DNA from: Kitagawia praeruptora
Taxonomy: Eukaryota; Streptophyta; Magnoliopsida; Apiales; Apiaceae
Direction of reading: 5' to 3'
Length of the DNA: 64,000 nt
Assembly (NCBI GenBank): GCA_037693485.1
Contig: CM075346.1
Coordinates: 100,050,501 to 100,114,500 of the forward strand
In this document: positions 11,756 to 22,627 of the stretch, in pieces
Layout: the number at the start of each line of letters is the position of its first letter
Position numbering within the stretch: the first letter of the stretch is position 1
Translations under genes and position numbers: made by a program
The notes under the pieces: model-generated
The model's input: only the letters and a program-made list of their open reading frames with translations
What the model was told of the DNA's origin: nothing
Database searches by the model: none

Positions 11756-11817
11756 GGTTTACTCTTTTCCAAAATTCGTGAACTGTACCCCAAGAGTACA
11801 AGAAATCATCATAGATA

Positions 11818-12064
11818 CTCCCTCCCGTCCATTTGTTATCGTTTCAAAATGGGGTGTCGACACACATTTTAAGGTGAATTTTAAGGATAATTGCATAACT
11901 TATTTTTGAAAATTTCATTTTTTGTATAAAAATAAAACAATCCTATTTTTATACAAAAAAAAAAATTTTAAAAAATAAGTTATGGAACTATCCTTAAAAT
12001 CTACCTTAAAATGCGTGCCAAAAAGTGACAAAAAAGTGTAAATAAATGGATGGGACAGAGGGAG
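11818..12064. mobile_element. Stowaway-like MITE with long hairpin
   Basis: Ends CTCCCTCCCGTCCATTT and AAATGGATGGGACAGAGGGAG, flanked by TA (11816-11817, 12065-12066). Almost the whole element is one inverted repeat: the arms carry TTTTAAGGTGAATTTTAAGG and its complement around a central TATAAAAATA-type loop. It belongs to the same family as the MITE at 53904-54087. Confidence 0.85.
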
Positions 12065-13652
12065 TACATAGGAAAGCAATGCCTGCATTACATGAACCTT
12101 TTAATCTGAAAATGTCAATCCGACATACTTGCATCTTATCATTGTCGGCATCAACGACTGACAAGTAACGAATCAGTTTAAAAGCCACTTGAAAGTACCA
12201 CTCCATTTATAACTTCTTTCCAAGAGATACAGCCAAACTCTTACTACTACATGTATAAACACCAGTAGTTACCTTTCACCTTCAAATGCCACTTCAGATG
12301 TCCATCCATGCAACCCCTACAGTCGACACAATCGGCCATTACTTTCAAACTGAATGAATCAGTGGAAGAAGAAGCCGACTCTAGTAGGGTTGTCATCAGA
12401 ATATGATTCCGGAAAAGTAGATGTAGGTCCAACTTCACGTGAGGAACCATGTCAGTAGTAGAATTATAACCTTATCGAAGGAAGGTGAAAGAAATGCGGA
12501 CTCTTTCATTTGAAATGACAACGTGTCCCTACTCGCGAATAACAGATATGTTTGCGGCACCATACACCTTGATTGTCTAATGATATTGCTAAATTCTTAA
12601 CTTGAAAGGAACTACAAGAGGACTCTGATGGAAGACTAGACAGCTAATTTACACAAGTGTTGCTTTTAGACAGCCCAAGTACATACCAGACCAGAATATC
12701 TTCTACCCAAGTGTTCTCTCCATTCTAAAACTTCGGAAGTAAATAACATTTTAATTTTGATTATTCAACTATAACTATCACTTGAGCTAGCTTCTTACCG
12801 AACCTAATGGTTGGCATTGGGAACAAACTGGTTTGCCCTCAACCAGCCGCAACCGATTAAGTTTATACCATTATTACCGTCAAATAAAAATCATAAAACA
12901 AACCTTGAGTTTTTATTGATAGGCAAGTGTCAAGATCCCTTCTGGCCAAAATTCATGCATTTGAATATCTAGTCCCCTACTGAGAAATCTTATATGAAAT
13001 ATATGTCAAATGCCCAGAACAAACCAGTAAAGAAAAACCTAAACAGGGACTCTTGTTGCTAGTCCACTCCATACCACAATGTTAACCAAGTCGAATATAA
13101 CACCTTTCTGAGTTCGGGACACACCAAAATATATGTTACCACTTTCTGTTTAATTCCTAACAAGGGAAATTGTACCGAGATATATGACTGGTCTGTGTGG
13201 AAAAGAAAACCAGCAGCTGGATTTCCATTTGGTCCGAGTAGCAAGAGATTTAGCTATGTCTTTAAGTTCTCAATTATAGAAACAAATCATCAATCTGAGA
13301 GCCTTATTACAGAGAGAGGCAACAAGATTAGACCAAGTAGCAGTTACTATGTAAGGTATATATAAGATGGCACATGGCTAATAATCAATCGGAGGGGCAA
13401 TAAAACATTATGGTGTGAGAAAATCAAATATAAATCTTTACATCCAATACCGGACTTTAAAGGAACAACCCACATACCATAGGTAAACATGAAAGTCTTA
13501 CTAATGCTAGAAAATTGCTAAATCATTAACATGTGCAAGAGCACACTAAGAAATGACCTAAAAACATTTTACATTCACTCACACATTCCTATAGCTTCAT
13601 TATGTCCAATACTGAATCACCTCAACATATTACTACTTAAACCTTTATCACA
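12065..13652. other. Intergenic DNA and 3' UTR side of GPX
   Basis: The part next to 13653 should contain the 3' UTR of the minus-strand GPX gene. No other gene, RNA or repeat could be supported; open frames here are short and compositionally random. Confidence 0.5.
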
Positions 13653-16600
13653 TTATTCACCCAATGCTCTCATGATGTCTGCCTGCATTTAATATAAGAA
13701 ACAATGCATGAAACACAACTTGAGAAAATTAAACAATGTCTAAAAAGAGTGAAGAGAGAGACTGATGTATTACCTCAATGGCTAAAGGTGAGGTAGTTGG
13801 GCTATATCGTTGGATAACTTCTCCATTTTTATTAACAAGGAACTTGGTGAAATTCCACTTGATGCTATTTCCCCAAAATGTACTTTTACTACTGGATTTG
13901 AGAAATTTGTAAATGGGTGCTGCAGTTGGCCCATTGACACGTACCTAGCAAATGGAAGTTCATCACAGATAAATAATAAAGATTCAAGGCTAAAAGAACT
14001 ATCATAAATGATTAATTAATTAACAAAGCTCCGAAATCAGTAACAGAATTATACTGAGAAAAGTAAATATGGTCATTTTTCAAGCACCAACAGTTCTTAA
14101 ACAGTAGCATAAGATAATTATATTAACATGCATGTGCACACACTTCTTACGAGATTATTATGCAGGCTGTCCTGCATGGTTCATCAGACCTGAGTCACAA
14201 AGAACTGAAGAAGGTACCGTGTCCTACCTGTATAAGTTGCCCTTGATGATTATCAACTCATGAGCTGTACAATTGTGATTTACCAAGAAAATGTAGACCC
14301 AGATGAGGCACAAATCTTATTTTAAGATTAATATTTAGGTGGATAATATAAAACGCTTTCACTAAGAAGTCATGTTAGTACAGAGTCTACAGATATGCTC
14401 CAACAAATGACAAACACCCAAAATAAAGGCATTTCTCGAAATATGAACACAAATTGAAAGAGGTATGAGAGAAAATGTTGGGATGCTTTGAACACTTCGA
14501 CTAGTCCTCTCAACTTGAAAGTGACTTGATAATCCGTACTGACCTAGGTGCAGGATTGCGAAGCACATAAATTCACTACACCTAACTAAGATGCATATAA
14601 AATGGAAAGTCTTAAACAAAGTTTACTCATCCCCCAACCAACAGTAGGCTAACAACATTTAATATCTGTGTAATATGAATATACTTAATGACAGTCAAAA
14701 GTTGTAAAAAAATATCTTGGTAGGATTACCTTGTTAACAACATAATCCTATACACAGTGGCTAGCATATAAAATAATTCTCTCATCAATAGTGAAGCTCA
14801 TGCTAAACTAGAGGAAGGTATGCTCGTGTCAAATGAAAAAGGAGGGGGGCTGTGCTCGGAAGCTCTGACTTATGTACAGGACTCGGCAAAATTTGATCGA
14901 CAAACCAGCGCAGGGTTATAAACTCATGGGGGTAGAACGTTAGAAATGGCTATGTATGAGGATATTCAAATGGTGCAGAACAAAGGAAGATCAAACAATG
15001 CTGATGCTTAGGTGAAGGAATAGGTTTCCAGAAAGGATTAGTTTATCTCTCTTATGCCTAAGTAGTTGTAGTTATCCTGTTCCTTGTTTAGTTTCATTCT
15101 CCTACTATGTAATGGAGCTTTCCCTCTGATGCTTTATTAATATAAATTTGCCTTTCAAAATGTACAACTAAAGATAAGAATATCATTTATAATGCATATG
15201 AAATACTTGGTCCATTGACAAGAAAGAATCATATCATTGAAAGGAAAAAAGACCACATGATCCAGTATTTCATATTGGAAATCATTTATAATGCATATGA
15301 AATACGTGGTCCATTGACAAGAAAGAATCATATCATTGAAAGGAAAAAAGACCACATGATCCAGTATTATAAGAATATCATTTATAATGCATATGAAATA
15401 CTTGGTCCATTGACAAGAAAGAATCATATCATTGAAAGGAAAAAAGACCACATGATCCAGTATTTCATATTGGAAATCACATTGAATGGCCAAAGTAAAC
15501 TCCCAATCAAAACTAAGCGTGTTTTATATTCCTATTGACAAGTTCAGTCATACTTGTGAAGTCTTAACTTCTTATATATCATACTCTGGTTTGCATATTC
15601 CATGGTGGCAAGTTTGAAATCAATCTTATGTATAGCATTACTGTAAGCAGTAAATATTTCACAACATCAACTTGCAGATAAGAGTATTTTGTTGCAAATT
15701 AAAATGTTGCAAGAGTATGATTGATAGAGGAACGGCATCAGAAATAGGTACCCAGTTCCAGTTGCACATAAACATGTAATTAGCTACAAGTTTGTCTGGT
15801 GAATCAGCAAACGAAAAAAACGTATTAAATAGTCAGAGCTAATTGGTTGTCTCCAAGTTAAAATGACACCATAATAGTTTGAGAGATTGGTTAAAATGGT
15901 AATCCAGTGAAGAGACAAAAGTGAAAAAAACAGAAAGAAGTGCTCCTTTGAAGAAATAGTGCACGAGAAACTTTTTACAAAAACAGAAGCATGGAGTTAC
16001 AATGGAGTTCTAAAATACTACAACTTCCCCAACTTAGGACATCCTATTTAATGAGTGGTATCATCAAATGGAAATGTACTTGGGTCGAACTCGAGAAGAG
16101 ATGATCCGTGACTTGTTCATTGAGAAGGTGGAGATGGCGAGGAAATTGGATTGCAGATTTATGTCGGTTCGGTATTGTTTTCTCACAAGTAAAAATAAAA
16201 CCTATCAAATGTATGTTTCTTAAAAATCGTTTATACACCAACTTTTTCATAAAGACTTATTAAGCCCTGAACAATTATCACTTGAATACGACTGTGGCAT
16301 ATACTGAAGGATAGCCTAGAATATGAAGAATGGTAATCCATTTTCCAACAAGATCAAACTGACCATACCCCAAACGAATCTTGATAATGATTTAGACTTC
16401 AAGGGAACCTGCTTGACTATGTAAATACTGGACGGCATTTCTAGCAGTACATCAAAGCACATTTTTGAATCCTCTTAAAATGTGTGCATGGTCATTTTCA
16501 CCCAACATAACTCTGCAATTCAATATCATCATATACACTCTGGGAACCAACACCACTCCACAATTCAATTTCATCATATATACTCTTCTTAACAAACAAC

Positions 16601-19324
16601 TTGTCAAAAGCCTCTTAGATTTGTGCACTACTGGGACCATCCCTTCTCGGGGAACCCCAATACTTTTCCATTTTAAGAATACCGCTCACTGCATGGAATG
16701 TTCAAACTACCCAATTTGGAGAAGCAATGATACTACAAAACTTATCATAAGTCCATGTTCGTCATCGCTTAGAAACATATAACCTACGGTAGCCTTCCAT
16801 TCCTTGTGTGATGTAGAGTCTTCCAAAATCAAAATTTAATAACGTAGTTATCTTTGAACCATCGGACAAATTACTAAAAACTAAAATTGTTTGACATATG
16901 TTATTGCATGGCATAAATTAAGAAAATTTGTTTATCTCTTTCTCTGTTCCGCCACCCACCACTGGATAAGTGATCCATATGATTCTCGATGCATCCTGAT
17001 TTCCCAACCTCAATATTTCAACAGTTAGAGTTTGTAGTTCCTCTTGAGTATTGTCTGGTAATGCTACTAGGTACTATATTTACGGGGTGCTCAGGCTCAT
17101 CGGCTTGGATAGTTAAATATTAACATGGAACTCCATAGATGGACAAATGCGGAGGGGTTTAGTAGGTGTGTCAAAGGGCCTGGTCTAATAAACTAAAGGG
17201 TATAAAGATCTACCTAAAAGGATCCTTAAAAAGAAAGGGAAGGAATCCAAAAAAGAAAGGGAAGAAGCGGCAGTTGATGTGGGTCAACGACTCGGTGCAT
17301 GTAATTAGGAGGAAGTGCACACTTGGGAGATTGGGGAGACAGTTTAGGAGTATTCCCATGCCCGCGAATGGGAGTTAAATACATGTCAAAGGGGAAGTGT
17401 TTAGAAGTCCTCACCCATGAGCTAGCTTACCGGATAGACACAATATCACTTACTTTATTGAATAAAACCCATATATATCAATATTTACTTCGAATAGATA
17501 CGTAATCAAGTTGAGCCTAACGTTTATTAAATGGGTTCGAGAGGTTTTTAACGAGTCAAGTCCAACCTAAATCTAAATGCGCCCTAAGAAAGTGTTCAAT
17601 CATGACCCAAGCAAATCTTTTCAGGTTTTCTAAGTCTACATTATATTGAAAAGACATTTGATTTTTTTTCATTAATGTTCAAATATAATTCAAATGACCC
17701 AAACAATATTTACATTCATACAGTAATATTATTATTTTATGAACTTCAAATGTTTATGTTTCATTATAGTACTATAAATTTACAAAATGCACATGTGAGC
17801 ACAACATATACTTTGAATGTAAATGAGCGTGAGCCAAAACAATCCAAGCATATGAAGATCAAAATTCTATTAAACTCCTCTTGGCAATGTATGGAGACCA
17901 AAAAGTTGTTTGAACTCAAGAGTCAATTTTGAAAGAAATTATTGTCAACATCTTTTAAATTTAATCTATGTATTTCACCGCATCAGTACCTCAAGTTCAA
18001 TTCAAACATGGGTCGGATTCACACTCCATGTTCTATTTACCATATGAAAATAGGTACCGAAGTCCTTATCTAAAGAAATACGTTGAGAAAGGGCAGATGT
18101 ATATTCAGCATGTCTACATAGCTCATAAAACACTGGTAATATGCATGCCAGAAAGATCGATCCAAAGAAATTCTGACCCTTTTCATTTTAATCATAAGTA
18201 AACTCAATAGAATTAGGTGAAGTAGCAACAAAACATATATATTCTTGATAAATTTGTTCGCTACTGTACAAATTAAAAAAAAAAAGAGTTACTTAAGTGA
18301 CAAATATACGAGGTAAACGGGCAAAATCTTAAATAAAGGTTAATCCATATTCTAAAAAGTGATCAATTCATAATACCAACTCAGTTTATCTATCTTGATG
18401 CTGAGAATTTAACAGAAACGGACTTTGCATAAGTTAGTTTATGACTGACCCAAGAAGTCAAGAATAAAAATTAAACATGATAGAAGTGTCATCTTTAATG
18501 TTAAGGTTGTTAAGGTAGCATTGTACACTCTTTACTCAAGAAACAGAATAGTATGTACGTGTGCATAAAAGTGTACGTATATCAAGAATAAAAGCAAAAT
18601 CCTACTCCATAGTAAGATGATCAGTGATCACATCACATATTTTACCTTTTGAAAGACAGGGTACTCCGCCTTAAATCTTTCGCAAGCAAACTGATGTGCA
18701 TCCTCACCCGTTCCCGGTTCTTGGTACAAGAATTGATTACATGGGAAAGCCAAGATCTCGAAATCTATTACACAAACACAAATATACAAAACACTAAACA
18801 AATTAAGGCCACTTCAAAACAGTTCCATCACACAAAACTTCTTGCAAAACTAGAAAAAATTATATATATATCTTGAAATTAATATTCAAAGTTGGAAAAA
18901 GGAAGAAAAATCCTACCTTTACCCTTGTGGTATCTGTTGTAAAGCTCAGTCAACTCTTTATAATTTGAATTTGTGAACCCACTAATCAAATACCCATGTA
19001 CACAATTTCAAGAAAATCAAGAAGATTAGTAAAACAATCAAGAAAAAAATTCAAAAAAAAAGGAAAAAAAAGACCAACCATTTAGAAGCAACATTGACAA
19101 TAAGCAACACTTTTCCTTTGTAAATACTAAGGTCCACATCTTGATTCTTGCAATCCTAAAACCCAAAAAGGCAATCTTTAACTTTTCAACAAACCAAGAA
19201 AAACCCATAAACATATACATACAAAAAACATAATTATACATACAATCATGTATAGCGAAGAAAAGGGTACCTTAACGGTGAATTCATGAACAGATTTTTC
19301 AGGAACAGAGGGAGAAGCACCCAT
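13653..19324 (-). CDS. GPX5: Thiol glutathione peroxidase, GPX4/5 type
   Basis: Six exons on the minus strand: 19324-19271, 19155-19079, 18981-18917, 18764-18646, 13944-13774, 13682-13653. They give 171 aa, the usual length. Plant enzymes of this family reduce lipid and hydrogen peroxides using thioredoxin. Visible signatures are VNVASKCGFT with peroxidatic Cys44, LAFPCNQF with Gln76, resolving Cys93 in FACERF, and the KWNF motif (Trp135, Asn136). Together these supply the catalytic tetrad residues. There is no transit peptide. MGASPS fits an N-myristoylation signal (Gly2, Ser6), as in plasma-membrane GPX4/GPX5, to which it looks closest; the paralogue assignment is inference. The Cys44 codon is split TG|T by intron 2. 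Intron 4 is 4.7 kb and holds a three-copy tandem repeat. Confidence 0.93.
15175..15476. repeat. Three-copy tandem repeat of 96-99 bp in GPX intron 4
   Basis: Units begin with ATCATTTATAATGCATATGA at 15182, 15281 and 15377, so the periods are 99 and 96 bp. The copies are almost identical over the shared core. Both periods are multiples of three, which leaves long open frames on both strands that should not be mistaken for genes. Confidence 0.9.
15540..18640. other. Interior of GPX intron 4
   Basis: Non-coding, AT-rich. It contains an imperfect 43-bp duplication (CAATTCAATATCATCATATA at about 16517, recurring near 16560) and a more G-rich patch at 17050-17420 that may be a degraded repeat. No exon, RNA gene or complete mobile element was identified. 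Confidence 0.5.
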
Positions 19325-19440
19325 TTGGAGAAGAAAATCACACCCTGTTCAATGAACCAGGTATAGCCGTATAGGTAATAATAAATATGAAACCTTTTCT
19401 TTTTGTGGGCTATGGGATTTATATTAAATTACTTATGTCA
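19325..19440 (-). promoter_or_regulatory. Candidate GPX 5' UTR and TATA region
   Basis: On the minus strand a TATA-like AATATAAATC lies at about 19416-19425, roughly 95 bases before the start codon at 19324. This is motif evidence only. Confidence 0.3.
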
Positions 19441-19809
19441 GAAATTTATTGTAAATAAACGATAGAGAGATCTAGAACATGAACAGCACAAACATAAACA
19501 TGGAAAGTGGGGTAATAATTGTCTACTTTTTTATATTTTCTACTTTTTTTTAATAATTGTTCTAATTTTTCATATCTGATGAATTGTAAAAAAAAAAAAA
19601 AAAAGTTGCAGACTTTAATTTAGTAAAAATTAGAGTTGTAAATTATTTTTTGAAAGGACAAAATTCACAAGAAATTGGCAGGATGAATATTCGAGCAATC
19701 AATAAAAAAATCTAAATAAATGGATATGTTAAGATGGTTTTTTTATTTAGTAAGCAATTTAAATTCTATATTTATATTTATAAAATAATGAATATTTGTT
19801 ATGATGAAA
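19441..19809. other. AT-rich spacer between GPX and the LINE
   Basis: Homopolymer-rich sequence with no gene. GATGAAA at 19803-19809 probably represents the 3' target-site duplication of the LINE (the other copy is at 47117-47123). Confidence 0.55.
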
Positions 19810-19843
19810 TTTTATTTTATTTTTAATAAAATGTATTTTTCAT

Positions 19844-22076
19844 TCAAATCATATCAATATCGATTACATGCACAATAAATTCAGGTGGAATGTCAAACCA
19901 CTCCCCCACTTCTGACATAGAATAGACGGCTTTTGCTAATTCATGCGCCACTCTATTCGCAGAACGATAAACAAATTTAACTAGCATCGGATTTATATGC
20001 TTCAATAATTGAATACAATCTCCTACTATTGTACCGAAGAAAGCTTCTCCTGCACCACCATTACAAGCTGTTACCAGTGTCTGAGAATCCGTCTCGACAA
20101 CACAATGACCAGTTATCCGAGCAGTCACCCATGACAGTGCCTCCTTCATTCCCATAGCTTCCGCCTCCCTCGGGGTCCATGCTCCAGCCATCTTACAACA
20201 CCTAGCACCCACAAAAGCTCCCTGTTTCTCAGAATGCACCCCAACCCAATACTCCCGTCATTAAACACAGCAGCATCCGTATTCATCTTAACCCATCCAT
20301 CCATCGGTTTCCTCCGTACATGGTCACCTACTTCATTATGAGCTCCCCTCCCAGTGTTTACTATCTGTGCTTCTTTCCAATTTGCAAGGAATTTTGCAGC
20401 CACAATCCTGACTCCAAATGCAGATCCATTAATTCTATCCCAAAACCACTTATTTCTCCTATTCCAAATACACCAACTAATCATTCCAACCAAGACACAC
20501 TATTCCTGGGAACCAGCTTCAAAAACTCTAAGTAGTACCATAAAGGCTGTCTCATTTGTTGACACTTGCACCACTTGCTGTAAACCTGCACTGTACCACA
20601 CTGTACGCGCAAAATCACAGGTAAAAAGGACATGTGTATCCGTTTCCACTGCATTCTGACACCATGGACACTGTGCACCTTCCACCACCTGTTTAATTGC
20701 TAAAGCATATGCAGTTGGCAAACACCCTCTACACACCCGCCATATAAATTGACTTACTTTACCTGAAAGTTTCAATGACCATAATTTGTTCCAGAATCGT
20801 TTATTCACAGATTCAAGTTCCCCTTGCAACCACCTATAACAGCTCCGAACTGTAAACATCCCTTTATCATCTAAGTGCCAAAACCAAGATTCCTCTCTGT
20901 CATTTAAAGGAAGAGGCACACGTTTGATTAATTCAGCATCCCTATTATTAAACAGATCATCCAATATCTCCATATCCCATCTCCTCCCTGTATTCTCCAT
21001 CAAACTATCCACCGTAATATCCTTCAACTGATCTGGAATTGGTGTTGTTAAGCACCCATTATCCGGACTTGGCAACCAAGGTATGTGCCAGACTCTAGTT
21101 TCCTTACCATTTTCAATCTGACGCCTAGCCCCTGCTTTAATAACCTCCATAGCAGCCATCAAACTCCTCCACACATAGCTAGGATTATTACGCAATTGTG
21201 CATCAAGAAAAGATGTATTGGGATAATATTTTGCCTTCATTATTTCAGAGACGAGAACATTTGTTTGCTGAATCAATCTACATCCCTGCTTAGCTAACAT
21301 AGCTATATTAAATTTCCTTAAGTCACGAACTCCTAACCCCCCACACCCTTTAGGCATACACAACCTCGACCATGCCATCCACCTAACCCCTTTCCCTGTT
21401 GCTCCCCTCCCCCACAAGAAACCATTCATCTTTTTTTCAATATCATCACATACTCCATCTGGGATGAGAAAAAGATTCATCCAAAAGCTAAGGACCACTT
21501 GAGTTGCAGATGATAACAACGTTATTTTTCCTTGCTTAGATATATCCTTACTAGCCCATCCCTGTAATTTTTTCTGTACCTTATCCGTCAAGAAACCAAA
21601 CACTTCTGATTTATTCCGTCCTACATTCATTGGCATACCCAGATATCTTCCAGGTTTCTCTGTCTCCTGTACTTCCAACACTTCACACACTACTGCTCGA
21701 TCCTCATTCTTCGTGTTTGGACTAAATATGACATTAGATTTACTATAATTCACCATTTGCCCCAAAACACGTTCATACTTCTGCAAAATGCTTCACATTA
21801 TAGTTGCTTCAGCTTTAGATGCTCGAAAAAAGAAATAACAATCATCTGCAAATAACAGATGAGAGACAGATGGAGCCCCTCTTGCTATTTTACAACCATG
21901 TATAAGCCCTGTTTCTTCATGCCTCCGTATCAATCCACTGAGCCCTCTGCACATAAAATATAAATATATGGCGAGATAGGATCTCCCTGGCGAATTCATT
22001 GTTGAGGCAGCACGTTCCCAAAAACCTTTCCATCTCGCAAAAAACTGTAAGACACCGTTTTTATGCTCTTCATAAC
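19844..22076 (-). pseudogene. LINE ORF2 C-terminal part: RT end, zf-RVT, RNase H
   Basis: In minus-strand order: RT palm with IRQGDPISPY and HLLFADDCYFFF (about 21990-21830), thumb/connection (MVNYSKSNVIF, GRYLGMPMN), the zinc-binding zf-RVT block (CPWCQNAVETDTHVLF) near 20680-20600, then an RNase H domain (WVKMNTDAAVFNDGS, later FVYRSANRVAHELAKA). Damage includes an in-frame TGA at about 21790, another in the QGDP region at about 22005, frameshifts near 21940, and one inside the RNase H. It is non-functional. Confidence 0.9.
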
Positions 22077-22594
22077 TGATATGGACTAAAAGTAAGCCCT
22101 AAAGACACATTTAATGTGGCATTAATTAGACCTAGAATGGTCCAAACGTGGGTCCCACCAGATAGGCCCAAACCCTATTTATAATATTAATTTCGTAATT
22201 AATATTGGGGGTAATAAACAGCTCAGCAATAAGTGTCAGATAAGAACATTATCCCTACAAAGAGTAGCCTCCAAGGCATACACTCATACAAGGAAACAGA
22301 CTCCTATAAGGAAGGGGTCTAGAACCTTCCTCAAGGCGGTGACTTGCCCACCAAGTCACCTAACCCTACTACGATTTTAGGGCTTCTCAGCCTATATAAA
22401 GGGTCAGACCCCTCAACCTAGAACTACGTTTTTGGCTTGATCTTTGATACACATCAAAGTACGTAGGCATCTGGTGAAGGCAGATCTAGCCACGAGCACG
22501 AGAGCAGCCATTAAAGCACGAAGCTCACGAACCCTAGCATTAAATATACACAAACCCTAGCCGCAAATCGTAACCTAGTTTTTATTCCACAACA
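22077..22594 (+). repeat. 5' LTR of the Tat element
   Basis: 518 bp, TGATATGGAC to CCACAACA. A TATA box (TATATAAA) lies at 22393-22400 within CAGCCTATATAAAGGGTCAG. By eye it differs from the LTR at 30915-31432 at a single position. Confidence 0.95.
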
Positions 22595-22627
22595 TTTGGC
22601 GCCGTCTGTGGGAAAAAAACATCAACC
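22595..22627 (+). promoter_or_regulatory. Primer-binding site and leader of the Tat element
   Basis: TGGCGCCGTCTGTGGGA begins two bases after the LTR. TGGCGCCGT matches the complement of the 3' end of tRNA-Asp, the primer commonly used by Tat/Athila elements. Gag starts at 22628. Confidence 0.75.

Noticed and set aside
15175..15476. Possible CRISPR-like array
   Set aside because: Contiguous 96-99 bp copies without spacers, in a plant nuclear genome.
15155..15538. Open frames of over 100 codons on both strands
   Set aside because: They arise from a three-copy repeat whose period is a multiple of three. They lie inside a GPX intron and resemble no protein.
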